64,000 nt of DNA, taken from contig NZ_FRCH01000002.1 of assembly GCF_900142825.1 (NCBI RefSeq), forward strand, positions 1,113,883 through 1,177,882, written 5' to 3'. The notes below the pieces were generated by a model, which saw nothing but the letters and a program-made list of their open reading frames with translations, was not told the origin of the DNA and ran no database searches. This DNA is from Rhodanobacter sp. OK091 (lineage in GTDB: Bacteria; Pseudomonadota; Gammaproteobacteria; Xanthomonadales; Rhodanobacteraceae). Positions 39,698 to 47,920 of the stretch are shown here, piece by piece (position 1 is the stretch's first letter; each line of letters begins with the position of its first letter). Position numbers and translations under genes: made by a program.

Positions 39698-40786
39698 TCA
39701 TCGATCCAGATGTTTCTCGGCGAGGAATGTCGACACCAGGTCCGCGATCTGGACGTTGTTGAGATCAGAGAAGATGAAATGGGTGTTGCCGCGGATGCCG
39801 ATGTCCGGAAGATGCACAAGGGTCACGTCACCGCCATGCCTGTTGACGGTGTCCCGCCACTGACGCGCCATCTGGAGCCTCGCGCGCCAGCTGTCCTGCG
39901 CAGGCAAGTCCACCGGGTGATCGGGAATGTTGTCGCCGTACAAGACGAGGATAGGGATCTTCGTCAGCGCCATGAATTGCGACCTGGAAACAGCAGCGCC
40001 TTGCACGGTATCGAAGGCGCTCGGGATCGACGCCGGCATTTCGCCCTCGGGGAAGAGGAAGCTGCTTCCCGGCTCGAACGCGACGATTGCCTTGACGTTA
40101 CGGCTCTTGATGGCCGTCAGCCAACCCGGGCCGCCACCCTGCGAGTGAGTGAAGAGGATGCCGGGGCCGATCTTGTCGAACAGTGCCGCGACCGCATCGG
40201 AGAGCACGCCCATGTCGAACGGCCCCGTGTTCGGGGTCATCGCGCGGAAGAACTGATCGAGCGTCTCATGGCTATGGTCGAACTTCACGCCGTCGAAATA
40301 ATTCGGCCAGAGACCGATGCGGAACTGATTGAACCAGAGCTGCTCGTCGGGCGTCGGCTTGATGGTCGTCTCGACCATGCTGCGGCCGGCGTCGCCGCGG
40401 CGTGGCTGATCGATCAGGTAGGTGGAAAAGTGGCGACGCAGAAAGATGGTCTGGAATCCCTCGCGACCGTCAGCCGTCGTCTCCCAGCTTTTCGAGGACT
40501 GCCCCGCGCCATGCCACATCACGATCGGAAGCCGACGTGCGTTTACCGGAATCTGGTAGAACGCATAAACGTGGTCGCCGCGATAAGTCTGACCATCGGG
40601 CTTCGTCGGGTGGTATGGATCAAAAGTGCCAGGCTGCGTGGCCACCGTGCCGCCGGCGATCAAACTTCCCTGCTCCTCGATGGACAGCGGACTGCGGTTC
40701 GCCGCAGCCGCGCCAGCGCACAAGGCGAGATAAAGCAGGCCCGCACCAAACATGGAAAAGCAGCTGCGGACGATGCCCTTCTTCAT
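39698..40786 (-). CDS. Secreted alpha/beta hydrolase (esterase-like)
   Basis: 362-residue exported enzyme with a signal peptide (cleavage near G-A-A-A-A). The oxyanion strand reads V-M-W-H-G-A-G-Q-S, the nucleophile elbow is T-H-S-Q-G-G near residue 205, and the catalytic His is likely in G-N-T-H-F near the end. It is the first gene of the hydrolase-cupin-CMD run on the minus strand. This is a different hydrolase subfamily from its downstream neighbour, which has a Cys nucleophile, so it is not a recent duplicate. Confidence 0.82.
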   Translation of the reverse strand: MKKGIVRSCFSMFGAGLLYLALCAGAAAANRSPLSIEEQGSLIAGGTVATQPGTFDPYHPTKPDGQTYRGDHVYAFYQIPVNARRLPIVMWHGAGQSSKSWETTADGREGFQTIFLRRHFSTYLIDQPRRGDAGRSMVETTIKPTPDEQLWFNQFRIGLWPNYFDGVKFDHSHETLDQFFRAMTPNTGPFDMGVLSDAVAALFDKIGPGILFTHSQGGGPGWLTAIKSRNVKAIVAFEPGSSFLFPEGEMPASIPSAFDTVQGAAVSRSQFMALTKIPILVLYGDNIPDHPVDLPAQDSWRARLQMARQWRDTVNRHGGDVTLVHLPDIGIRGNTHFIFSDLNNVQIADLVSTFLAEKHLDR

Positions 40787-40950
40787 GGATTGCTCTCCGT
40801 CTAAATCACAGAGAACAACCTACCGTCCAGGCATTGATCGATAAAGATCGCTGACCGGATAGCACTGATACCCGACCCGCATAAGTGACGACGTCGAAAG
40901 CCGTCACGGCGCTGATTTGAGCCTGGTCATGTCATCCGATGGATCGATCT

Positions 40951-41886
40951 CTACCGGCCCGCCGCAGGAATCATCCCGATGGTGCTCATCCATGTTTCGG
41001 CCAGGGCTGGCCAGTGTGTGATCGGATTCGACGTTGGTCTCAGTCCGAACGCGTGCCCGCCGTGTGCATACAGATGCATTTCCGTCGGCACGCCGGCATT
41101 CTTCAGCGCAGTGAAATAGACCAGGGATTGCTCGACGCCGTCCACGTTGTCGTCTTCTGCCTGTACCAGAAACGTGGGCGGCGTTTCGCGGGAGACCGGA
41201 ACATTGGGGTTCAACTTGCCGTCGTCGGTCGCCAGATGTCCCGGATAGATGGGCATGGCGAAATCCGGGCGGGCACTTTCCTTGTCGGCAGCGTCTACCG
41301 GTGAATACAGTCGCCGCGCGAAGTTCGTGCTGATCTCCGCCACCATGTACCCACCCGCTGAAAACCCGAGCACGCCCACCTTGTGGGGATCGATGTGCCA
41401 TTGCGCAGCGTGGGAACGGACAAGCCTCATCGTTCGCTGGGCGTCCTCCAACGACGGCACCGACAAGGCCCGATTGTGCGGACGACAATCGCATTGCCAG
41501 ACATAAGGCGCACTCGGAACGCGATACTTCAACAAGATGCAGGTGATGCCCCTGGACGTCAGCCAGTCGCAGACATCGGTGCCTTCGAGGTCCATGGCCA
41601 GGATCTGGAAACCGCCGCCCGGAAACACAACAATCGCCGCCCCCGTATTTTTTCCCGTGGGCGCATACACCGTCATCGTCGGCCGGGTCACATTGGTCAC
41701 CGCAGTCACCGGCTTGCCAGCCAACAACTTGTCGCTCACCTTCGCCGTTTCCGGACCGGGGACTTGCTGTGCATCAGGCACCGCTCCCGGCCAGATCGGT
41801 ATTTGCGTGCTTCCCGCTGCGAGTTGCGAAACGGTTGTCGCCGCGTGTGCGCTTCCGCATGCGACCAGCAGGCATAGGGCAATCAT
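40951..41886 (-). CDS. Alpha/beta hydrolase (acetyl esterase-like), start disrupted by tandem duplication
   Basis: 311 residues from the restart ATG at 41886. The domain shows V-V-F-P-G-G-G-F near residue 90 and a nucleophile elbow G-F-S-A-G-G near 170, with D-N-V-D and G-G-H-A-F supplying the other catalytic residues, as in acetylxylan-esterase-like enzymes. The natural start is ATG 41909, preceded by GGAGAG, which would give a signal peptide M-K-F-W-T-I-A-L-C-L-L-V-A-C. An 11-bp tandem duplication at 41874-41895 shifts the frame, so that start now ends after eight codons at a TGA overlapping the restart ATG. Expression may continue by reinitiation, but export may be weakened. Confidence 0.78.
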   Translation of the reverse strand: MIALCLLVACGSAHAATTVSQLAAGSTQIPIWPGAVPDAQQVPGPETAKVSDKLLAGKPVTAVTNVTRPTMTVYAPTGKNTGAAIVVFPGGGFQILAMDLEGTDVCDWLTSRGITCILLKYRVPSAPYVWQCDCRPHNRALSVPSLEDAQRTMRLVRSHAAQWHIDPHKVGVLGFSAGGYMVAEISTNFARRLYSPVDAADKESARPDFAMPIYPGHLATDDGKLNPNVPVSRETPPTFLVQAEDDNVDGVEQSLVYFTALKNAGVPTEMHLYAHGGHAFGLRPTSNPITHWPALAETWMSTIGMIPAAGR

Positions 41887-41895
41887 AGGGCAATC
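41874..41895. repeat. Exact 11-bp tandem duplication in a signal-peptide coding region
   Basis: ATAGGGCAATC occurs twice in direct contact (41874-41884 and 41885-41895). Removing one copy restores a continuous frame from ATG 41909 into the 40951 hydrolase. With both copies the first ATG encodes only M-K-F-W-T-I-A-L. A tandem duplication of this length can revert by slippage. Confidence 0.9.
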
Positions 41896-42112
41896 GTCCA
41901 AAATTTCATGACGCTCTCCATGTTGGCACTCGCCAAAGTTGTGCGATCAAGGCAGAAATCGGATCCGATGCTGCATGCCGCATCTGGCCTGCCGCAGCCG
42001 CTTCCGTGGATTTCTTCGGGCAGGCCCGCTGCATGGGCCGACGACGGGTCCCCCGGCAAGCCCGTCGATGTCATCATCGCCATAGGGCACGTCGAATAAC
42101 CACGAATTGTAC

Positions 42113-42180
42113 GAGCGCACCCCGTGCGCGAAACTCCTCGCCACCGCATCGCACCGTGCTTTCGCGCACAGGGTGCGCTC
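42113..42180. repeat. REP-like inverted repeat
   Basis: Arms GAGCGCACCCCGTGCGCGAAA (42113-42133) and its near-perfect complement (42160-42180), with one mismatch and a 26-base spacer. The arm sequence resembles the widespread xanthomonad intergenic element with GAGCGCACCCTGTGCGCG. It lies between two divergent genes, upstream of the D-amino-acid PLP enzyme gene. Confidence 0.8.
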
Positions 42181-42226
42181 CTACATGACGATCCCGACAA
42201 GCCACATGAGAACTGCGGAGATTTAC

Positions 42227-43390
42227 GTGAACGCAACGATGGATTTCGCCGACTACGAAGTCGGCTACGACATTCCCGCCCTGCCGGGCATGGACGAGGC
42301 GGATATCCAGACGCCTTGCCTGATCCTCGACCTCGATGCGCTGGAGCGCAACATCGTCAAGATGGGCAAATACGCGAAAGATCACGGCGTGCGCCATCGC
42401 AGCCACGGCAAGATGCACAAGTCGGTCGATGTGCAGAAGTTGCAGGAAAGCCTGGGCGATGCGGTCGGCGTCTGCTGCCAGAAGGTTTCCGAAGCGGAGG
42501 TCTTTGCGCGTGGCGGCATCAAGGACATCCTCGTATCGAACCAGGTGCGCGATCCGGACAAGATCGACAGGCTCGCGCGCCTGCCGGCATATGGCGCGCG
42601 GATCATCGTCTGCGTCGACGACGTGGCGAACGTGGCCGAACTTTCGGCCGCAGCGCAAAAGCACGGCACCACTATCGAGTGCCTCGTCGAGATCGACTGC
42701 GGCGCGGGCCGCTGCGGCGTCGCCACGGCCAGCGAAGCGGTCGATATCGCCAAAGCCATCGACGCCGCGCCGGCGCTGACATTCACCGGCATCCAGGCGT
42801 ACCAGGGCGCCATGCAGCATCTGGAAAGCTACCAGGACCGCAAGGCCAAGCTCGACGACGCCATCGCACGGGTGAAACCCATGATCGAGAGTCTGCAAGC
42901 GGCCGGGCTGACACCTGAGCTCGTCTCGGGTGGCGGCACAGGCTCGTATTACTTCGAGTCGAATTCAGGCATCTACAACGAACTGCAATGCGGCAGCTAT
43001 GCCTTCATGGATGCGGACTACGGGCGCATCAAGGACAAGGACGGCCATCGCATCGACCAGGGCGAATGGGAGCATGCGCTATTCATCCTGACCTCGGTGA
43101 TGAGCCACGCGAAACCCGGTCAGGCGGTGTGCGATGCGGGACTCAAGGTGCAGTCGCTCGATAGCGGCCTTCCCTTCATCCACGGCCGCGACGATGTGGC
43201 ATACATCAGCGCCTCGGACGAACACGGCGTGATCGAGGACCCGCACGGCGTTCTGCGCATCAATGAAAAACTGAAGCTCGTCCCCGGACATTGCGACCCG
43301 ACTTGCAACCTCCACGACTGGTACGTCGGCGTGCGCAACGGCAAGGTGGGGGTAGTCTGGCCGGTTTCGGCGCGCGGAAAGAGCTATTGA
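42227..43390 (+). CDS. DSD1-family PLP enzyme (D-threonine/3-hydroxy-D-aspartate aldolase type)
   Basis: 387-residue pyridoxal-phosphate enzyme of the alanine-racemase-fold type III group. The PLP lysine is probably in R-S-H-G-K-M-H-K-S near residue 65, and the C-terminal metal-site block is P-G-H-C-D-P-T-C-N near 355, which holds the His and Cys ligands seen in D-threonine aldolase and D-serine dehydratase. GTG 42227 is chosen because GGAG lies six bases upstream; ATG codons at 42185, 42206 and 42239 are also in frame. It probably cleaves or dehydrates a D-3-hydroxy amino acid; which one is not shown by sequence. It is divergent from the 40951 hydrolase gene. Confidence 0.85.
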   Translation: MNATMDFADYEVGYDIPALPGMDEADIQTPCLILDLDALERNIVKMGKYAKDHGVRHRSHGKMHKSVDVQKLQESLGDAVGVCCQKVSEAEVFARGGIKDILVSNQVRDPDKIDRLARLPAYGARIIVCVDDVANVAELSAAAQKHGTTIECLVEIDCGAGRCGVATASEAVDIAKAIDAAPALTFTGIQAYQGAMQHLESYQDRKAKLDDAIARVKPMIESLQAAGLTPELVSGGGTGSYYFESNSGIYNELQCGSYAFMDADYGRIKDKDGHRIDQGEWEHALFILTSVMSHAKPGQAVCDAGLKVQSLDSGLPFIHGRDDVAYISASDEHGVIEDPHGVLRINEKLKLVPGHCDPTCNLHDWYVGVRNGKVGVVWPVSARGKSY

Positions 43391-43452
43391 CGCGCTCGTC
43401 GCCGAGAAGGAAATCACCGGGTCGATGGAGCCCCGGTAGCCTTCGAAACGCT

Positions 43453-43989
43453 TCAACCCCGCCGCGCGGGCAAGAAGCGGCTGTTGCGCAGCAGTCCCGC
43501 CGAGACCAGCGACACCAGCACGCCGACCGGGAATATCTCTCCGAACGTCATCGGCAGGCGGAACATCGGGTTCGCGTACTGGATCTTGAACGCCTCCATG
43601 TCGGTGCTCAGCTTTGCCAATGCCTCGGCGCTCGCGCCCTTCGCCTTCTCGCTCGCGATGATCGCATTCGCATAGGAAGTAGCGAAATCCATGTGCGTCA
43701 TCGCCTGCACCGCTTCCCACGCGGCCACGTAGAAGATCCCGGCGATAAAGCTGACGCCCAGCCCGACCCCGAGCGCCGGCCAGAACCCGATCACCCCGCC
43801 CCGGTCCACGTCCCGGTGCCGCTTGATCCCCACGAACACCGCGCTCAATGCGATCAGCATCGTCGTATAGCCGATCACCATGCCGTATTTCAGCGGCGGC
43901 ATCCCGGAGAACAAGACAAAGGTGACGAGCTCGAAGCCGCCAACGACCAGGCCCGCGATCAGGCCGTACTTCAGGATGGTGCGCAACAT
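43453..43989 (-). CDS. DUF4199 membrane protein
   Basis: 178-residue inner membrane protein with four predicted helices (about residues 8-30, 37-56, 70-92 and 150-170) and a Glu/Lys/Ala-rich loop between helices 3 and 4. This layout and the motifs G-L-I-A-G-L-V-V-G and F-P-V-G-V-L-V-S-L match DUF4199. Function is unknown. It is 119 bp downstream of the membrane-bound LuxR gene on the same strand, with which it probably forms a unit. Confidence 0.85.
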   Translation of the reverse strand: MLRTILKYGLIAGLVVGGFELVTFVLFSGMPPLKYGMVIGYTTMLIALSAVFVGIKRHRDVDRGGVIGFWPALGVGLGVSFIAGIFYVAAWEAVQAMTHMDFATSYANAIIASEKAKGASAEALAKLSTDMEAFKIQYANPMFRLPMTFGEIFPVGVLVSLVSAGLLRNSRFLPARRG

Positions 43990-44108
43990 GGTGTAACTCC
44001 TCAGTGGTGGGAAGGGCCGCCATTGACCGCGATCCGGGGTCGCCCGGCAATCGCCCGAACGGGTGATTTCGGCCTATTCATCCCGAATAATCACCCGGAT
44101 ACCGGGCG

Positions 44109-44543
44109 TCAGGGCACGATCCCCAACTCGCGCGCCCGGCGGATCGCCTCGGTGCGCCGCTTCGCGCCCAGCTTCTCGAACACTCGCGCCACGTGCGTCT
44201 TGACCGTGTTCGGCGACACGTGGAGGTGCGCCGCGATCTCCTTGTTGGTGTGGCCGGCGGCCAATTCGTGCAGCACCTGCAGCTCCCGATCGCTCAGGCC
44301 CAGCGCCGCCTGCGCCTTCGGGTTGCCGTCGAAGGCGGCCGGCGCCGGTGCGGCGAAGACCCGCACGCCCAGCACGATGCCGAGTACCAGGAAAGCCGCC
44401 GCGACGAGAAACAGGTAGACGTCGCCCGAATGCATCCGCGCCAGGCGCTGGTAGTCGAGCCACTGCAAGGCGAGCGTTCCCGCCCCCAGCAGCGCCCCGT
44501 AGCCGACCACCCGCTTCCACATCCCCGTCTCCGCTCGCCCCAT
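44109..44543 (-). CDS. Membrane-anchored LuxR-type transcriptional regulator
   Basis: 144-residue protein. Residues about 10-28 and 42-65 are hydrophobic helices, and the C-terminal 65 residues are a complete LuxR (GerE) helix-turn-helix: L-S-D-R-E-L-Q-V-L-H-E-L-A-A-G, T-N-K-E-I-A-A-H-L-H-V-S and T-V-K-T-H-V-A-R-V-F-E-K-L. There is no receiver or ligand domain. A DNA-binding domain tethered directly to the membrane would read an envelope state or be released by proteolysis; this is inference. It is just upstream of the DUF4199 gene. Confidence 0.85.
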   Translation of the reverse strand: MGRAETGMWKRVVGYGALLGAGTLALQWLDYQRLARMHSGDVYLFLVAAAFLVLGIVLGVRVFAAPAPAAFDGNPKAQAALGLSDRELQVLHELAAGHTNKEIAAHLHVSPNTVKTHVARVFEKLGAKRRTEAIRRARELGIVP

Positions 44544-45383
44544 ACGAGGTCATCTTAGCGCTGGTGTGCGAGCGGCAAGAAAAAGGGCCACTGGCGGCAG
44601 TCAATGGACCCACCGGCAGCGTGCGCTGGGCCGACGGCAGAATCGGGCATGTCCTACACGCCAAGGGGGCGATGGATGGCGGTGGCCATGCGCGCCAGTT
44701 GGATATGTTGGATCCGCCAACGAGTCCGGCCCGAACCGACAAGGAGTCAGGCGAGAGCCGCCCCTACGGCGTCTGGTGGAGCCGACGACCGAGCCACTTA
44801 AATCGCCCCTCCAGACTGGTACAGGGAAGTTCTTCCCTGCTTTCGCAGCCAGATCACTAGATTCAATTGAGCATTCAGAAATTCGGCCGCCTGGCGATCG
44901 ACATGCGCTTGCCGATCAACTGGCTCGATGTGCGCAGAGGGGATCCGCCATGGGCTCACGTTTCGCTTTCTGGACAAGTCTCGGAAGTCGTGGAGGGGAC
45001 GTGTCCGCAGCGTCACGTCACTAGGTAGCACGGGCTCCTTTGCCCTGTCGTTCGCTTCATCGCGAACGGTCCCGCCCGATGCCGATGTGATTACGCAACT
45101 ATCGCGACGCGGGACGGTGTGGAGGACAGACGTCGACGATGATGTCTGTGCCGACAACCGCGAAAAAATCAGCGAGTGCGCCGAAGGCAAGCCAGGGGAT
45201 GCAGCAATGCGTTTGTTCAACGCTTTGGCCAGAACGCCCACGCTCCTTAAGAGCCAGGCTGGCGAGCGCTGATCCATCTGGAACTGGAGGGAATGTCCCG
45301 TAATGAGGCGTCGTACACCAGAAGGGTAGTGACCACGTCTTGCGCGCTGTGTCTTGGAATTTAACCAACCGAAGGAGATAGCT
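44544..45383. other. Intergenic region without a convincing gene
   Basis: 840 bp between the LuxR-type gene and the orphan pair at 45384. Several frames are open here on both strands, but none has a ribosome site together with a family match or plausible composition. GC falls after about 44860. It may be the remains of older sequence or a regulatory region for the 45384 operon. Confidence 0.5.
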
Positions 45384-45812
45384 ATGGCAACGGCAAAACA
45401 AAAGTCCGTGACCAAGTGTCCTTATGAAAGGGTTGTTTTCACCCCTGAAGACCATGAGGTGATGGACGCCGCACTTGATTACAACCCGGAACTGCGCCTG
45501 TGCGCCGGCATTGCAAGGGTCGCCCGGAAAGCAAAGCTCAAGTATCCGGTGAAGTCCGTACAAGACCTTCTATCGCTGTTGCCGAAAAGGCCCGTGTACG
45601 CTGAGGAGCACCATTTGCGACCCGGCGGCGTTGAGACATACATGCGAAAGGAATATTTCCCGATCGCTAACGAGCGAGAGCTCATTTCCCGGTGCTACTT
45701 GGCGCTGATGGCGTGTAACGAAGCGATGCGATGGGCGGCGACGGCACCCGCAAACGCCCAAACTCTTCTGAGGGAATACAAGCTCGCATCACAACCTAAG
45801 GGAGCACGCTAA
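45384..45812 (+). CDS. Unknown protein, first gene of an orphan pair
   Basis: 142-residue protein with no family I recognise. It is basic and soluble, without a signal peptide or membrane helix. A strong GGAG ribosome site precedes ATG 45384 by six bases, so the frame is real; the reading frame is open 30 bases further upstream without a ribosome site. The middle holds P-E-L-R-L-C-A-G-I-A-R-V-A-R-K-A-K-L, probably a helix, and the N-terminus has C-P-Y-E-R. Its TAA overlaps the start of the next gene (TAATG). GC is lower than in the surrounding genes, which suggests an acquired unit. Confidence 0.65.
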   Translation: MATAKQKSVTKCPYERVVFTPEDHEVMDAALDYNPELRLCAGIARVARKAKLKYPVKSVQDLLSLLPKRPVYAEEHHLRPGGVETYMRKEYFPIANERELISRCYLALMACNEAMRWAATAPANAQTLLREYKLASQPKGAR

Positions 45813-46078
45813 TGTCTAGTGGAGGAACATTCTGCCCCGCGGGGCAATGGACACCTATCTACCAAGGGCCAAGCTTCGGATTCGTGTACGTGACCAATGT
45901 CATGACCGTCCCCGTCAGGGTTAACTGGCGTGCCTACACTGCGTCGCCGTTTTGGTACTCGGATGGATCGACGGATATCGATCCTGGCGAACAGAAGACG
46001 ATAGGATTTGGCGTCCCCACACCCTATGTGCAATTTGAAGTCAATCCACCTTTCGATTCCATTCTTTGGGGTCACTAA
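45812..46078 (+). CDS. Unknown small beta-rich protein, second gene of an orphan pair
   Basis: 88-residue protein rich in aromatic residues, Pro and Gly (C-P-A-G-Q-W-T-P-I-Y-Q-G-P near the start, S-P-F-W-Y-S-D-G in the middle). The pattern suggests a compact beta-sandwich. It shares a base with the stop of the preceding gene (TAATG), and GGGAG lies eight bases upstream, so the two are co-translated. No signal peptide, no known motif. A fixed protein-partner pair such as an effector with its binding partner is possible, but nothing in the sequence proves it. Confidence 0.6.
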   Translation: MSSGGTFCPAGQWTPIYQGPSFGFVYVTNVMTVPVRVNWRAYTASPFWYSDGSTDIDPGEQKTIGFGVPTPYVQFEVNPPFDSILWGH

Positions 46079-46441
46079 AACTCCGTCCTGTGATTGTTCC
46101 ATTTGGCGGAGGTCAGCTAGGCGCGGCCATGGAGGCCGCTGAGCTCCACGCCGCGCCGCAGCTTCGAAACGGGATGAGAAAGCCTGATGAAAAGATCGGA
46201 GCCAGGTTCACTTTCTCACGGCAGTAAGTGAACCTGACCCTGATAGTCGTCTGCTGCAGCCGCTCCTCCAGCGTCAGGTCGAAGAATGGCTTCTTCATCC
46301 AACGCCCTGCGCGCGACTGCACCACGATCACGCTCGCAACGACTTTCCGCAGATGACCTCGCGTGTCGCGAACAGTCGCTGAAGTTGTAGGTGGCGTGGT
46401 GAGGATCGCCAAGGCGCAGGGAGTAGTTGGCGCTCAGCACA
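46079..46441. other. Intergenic region containing a palindromic repeat
   Basis: 363 bp between the orphan pair and the DUF1857 gene. It contains dispersed palindrome copy A at 46193-46248. No gene is seen; open frames here are shadows of the repeat and its flanks. Confidence 0.6.
46193..46248. repeat. Dispersed palindromic repeat, copy A
   Basis: Stem CAGGTTCACTT (46203-46213) with AAGTGAACCTG (46226-46236) and a 12-base loop TCTCACGGCAGT, flanked by AAGATCGGAGC on the left and CCCTGATAGTC on the right. Related copies lie at 52752-52807 and 60141-60199, and a half copy at 49465-49494. No transposase of the REP-associated type is visible in the window. Confidence 0.9.
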
Positions 46442-46915
46442 TCAGACCTTTTCCTCATCCAAGAGCTCGCGGATGCGCTTCAGAGTCGACTGAATGGCAG
46501 CCTTGAACCCTTTGTCGCTGTCCATCCACGCTTGGGCGGCCTGTTCCTCAGGACCATTGGCTGCTTTGTCGCGCAGGCCCAGATAGCAATAGAAGCGGAG
46601 TTGCAGATCGCCGTTCTCGTCCTCGAAGAGCTCGTTGATGATCGCGCCCTCTCGCGGGCTCGTCGCCTGGAAGAAGGTCATCTTCGTTTCTGCGTCGAAG
46701 GTGATGATCTCGGTAATGTCGTCACCCAGGATGGTCGCCTCACGCACCAAGTGCGAGTCGCTCTCTTCGACGATCTCGCAGCGAGTGCACTCATCGGGTG
46801 GGAAAAAGAGTTTTGCGTCACGCGCCTTTTGGACCAACCCTTCCCACACTTGGGCGCGGGTCAGCCGGGCTTGGCCGGGAGCATTTACCGGCAGCGTGGC
46901 AGTTGAGTAAATCAT
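46442..46915 (-). CDS. DUF1857 (AtaL-like) family protein, SRPBCC-type fold
   Basis: 157-residue cytoplasmic protein resembling AtaL/DUF1857, a helix-grip (SRPBCC) family without a settled function. Blocks include L-T-R-A-Q-V-W-E-G-L-V-Q-K-A near residue 18 and F-Y-C-Y-L-G-L near 110. ATG 46915 is preceded by AAGGA and is the natural start; the frame extends 18 codons upstream. It lies 37 bp after the NmrA-type gene on the same strand, so both are probably co-transcribed, and the pair is divergent from the LysR gene at 47921. Confidence 0.8.
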   Translation of the reverse strand: MIYSTATLPVNAPGQARLTRAQVWEGLVQKARDAKLFFPPDECTRCEIVEESDSHLVREATILGDDITEIITFDAETKMTFFQATSPREGAIINELFEDENGDLQLRFYCYLGLRDKAANGPEEQAAQAWMDSDKGFKAAIQSTLKRIRELLDEEKV

Positions 46916-46952
46916 GATGAAATTCCTTGAGTAGAGTGAAGTTGAGGTCGAA

Positions 46953-47822
46953 TCAGACGGCAGCCGCAATTTCTGCGGCGAAGTCGCGATAAGAGCGCAA
47001 GGGACGACCCAGCAGCTGACTCAGTCGCTCGACGTCGCCCGTCTCGGGAACCATGCCGTCGGTAAGAAAGCGCTCGGCCATCTGGCGCATGTCGTATGCC
47101 ATCCACGCAGGCATGAACTGACGCAAGTTCTGCTCGAAGCCGGCCGTGTCATCGCCGCCGTAGGCAATCGTGCGGTTGAGCGCTTCCGTCCAGATGCCTG
47201 CCACTTCAGTGCCCGTCAGAGTGTCCGGGCCGACCAAGTTCATGCGAGTCAGCGCGCTGCCATCAGGTGCCCGGTCGCGGGAGAGCAGTTCGATGGCCGC
47301 GATCTCGCCAATGTCGCGCGCATCGATCATGGCAAGACCCTTGCTGCCGATGGGCATGGGATACACGCCGTAGCCCAGCACCACATCCTTGATCGTCAGG
47401 TCGTTGTTCATGAAGTAGGCCGGACGCAAGATGGTGGCGTTGAAACCCATCTGCTCGATCATGCGCTCCACGCCAAACTTGCCTGCGAAGTGCGGCACGT
47501 TCACATAGCGGTCGCTGTGGATGACCGAGAGGTAGACGACCCGCTTGACGCCGGCGTCGCGCGCCACGTTGAGGGTGATGAGCGCTTGGGTGAACTCATC
47601 GGCCACCACAGCGTTGAGCAGAAAAAGAGTGGAGATGCCCTGGAAGGCGCTGCGCAAGGCATCAACATCGAGCAGGTCGCCCTGAACGACCTCCACCCCA
47701 TCGGGCAGGTTGGCAGCGCTTGGATTGCGGACCAAGGCGCGCACCTTGGCGCCACGCTGGGTGAGTTGCTGGATGACGTGCCGGCCGACATTGCCGGTGG
47801 CGCCAGTTACGAGAATGGTCAT
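46953..47822 (-). CDS. NmrA-like NAD(P)-binding protein (atypical SDR)
   Basis: 289-residue Rossmann-fold protein. The dinucleotide motif G-A-T-G-N-V-G is at residues 7-13, followed by R-A-L-V-R-N and a second-half substrate region with G-P-D-T-L-T. The catalytic Y-x-x-x-K is missing, as in NmrA and quinone-sensing QOR2-like proteins, so it may act as a redox sensor or a quinone reductase. ATG 47822 gives the standard N-terminus. It is divergent from the LysR gene at 47921, separated by 98 bp, and followed by the DUF1857 gene. Confidence 0.88.
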   Translation of the reverse strand: MTILVTGATGNVGRHVIQQLTQRGAKVRALVRNPSAANLPDGVEVVQGDLLDVDALRSAFQGISTLFLLNAVVADEFTQALITLNVARDAGVKRVVYLSVIHSDRYVNVPHFAGKFGVERMIEQMGFNATILRPAYFMNNDLTIKDVVLGYGVYPMPIGSKGLAMIDARDIGEIAAIELLSRDRAPDGSALTRMNLVGPDTLTGTEVAGIWTEALNRTIAYGGDDTAGFEQNLRQFMPAWMAYDMRQMAERFLTDGMVPETGDVERLSQLLGRPLRSYRDFAAEIAAAV

Positions 47823-47872
47823 GGGACTGCTCCGGGTTGGTTTGGAGGCTCTATGGTTGGTGATTCGCAGGT

Positions 47873-47898
47873 GGTCCGATAGCCCATATACTTGGACC
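47873..47898. promoter_or_regulatory. Possible LysR operator
   Basis: GGTCC (47873-47877) and GGACC (47894-47898) form a short inverted repeat in the divergent NmrA/LysR gap. Only five bases pair on each side, so this is suggestive, not strong. Confidence 0.35.
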
Positions 47899-47920
47899 TT
47901 CTGTCTCATGGGTGGAACAC

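Noticed and set aside
44928..45272. Plus-strand 114-codon frame in the same gap
   Set aside because: No ribosome site or motif. Kept as non-coding, although a short unknown gene cannot be excluded.
44798..45415. Minus-strand 205-codon frame in the 44.5-45.4 kb gap
   Set aside because: No family match, no ribosome site, and it overlaps the start of the well-supported 45384 gene.
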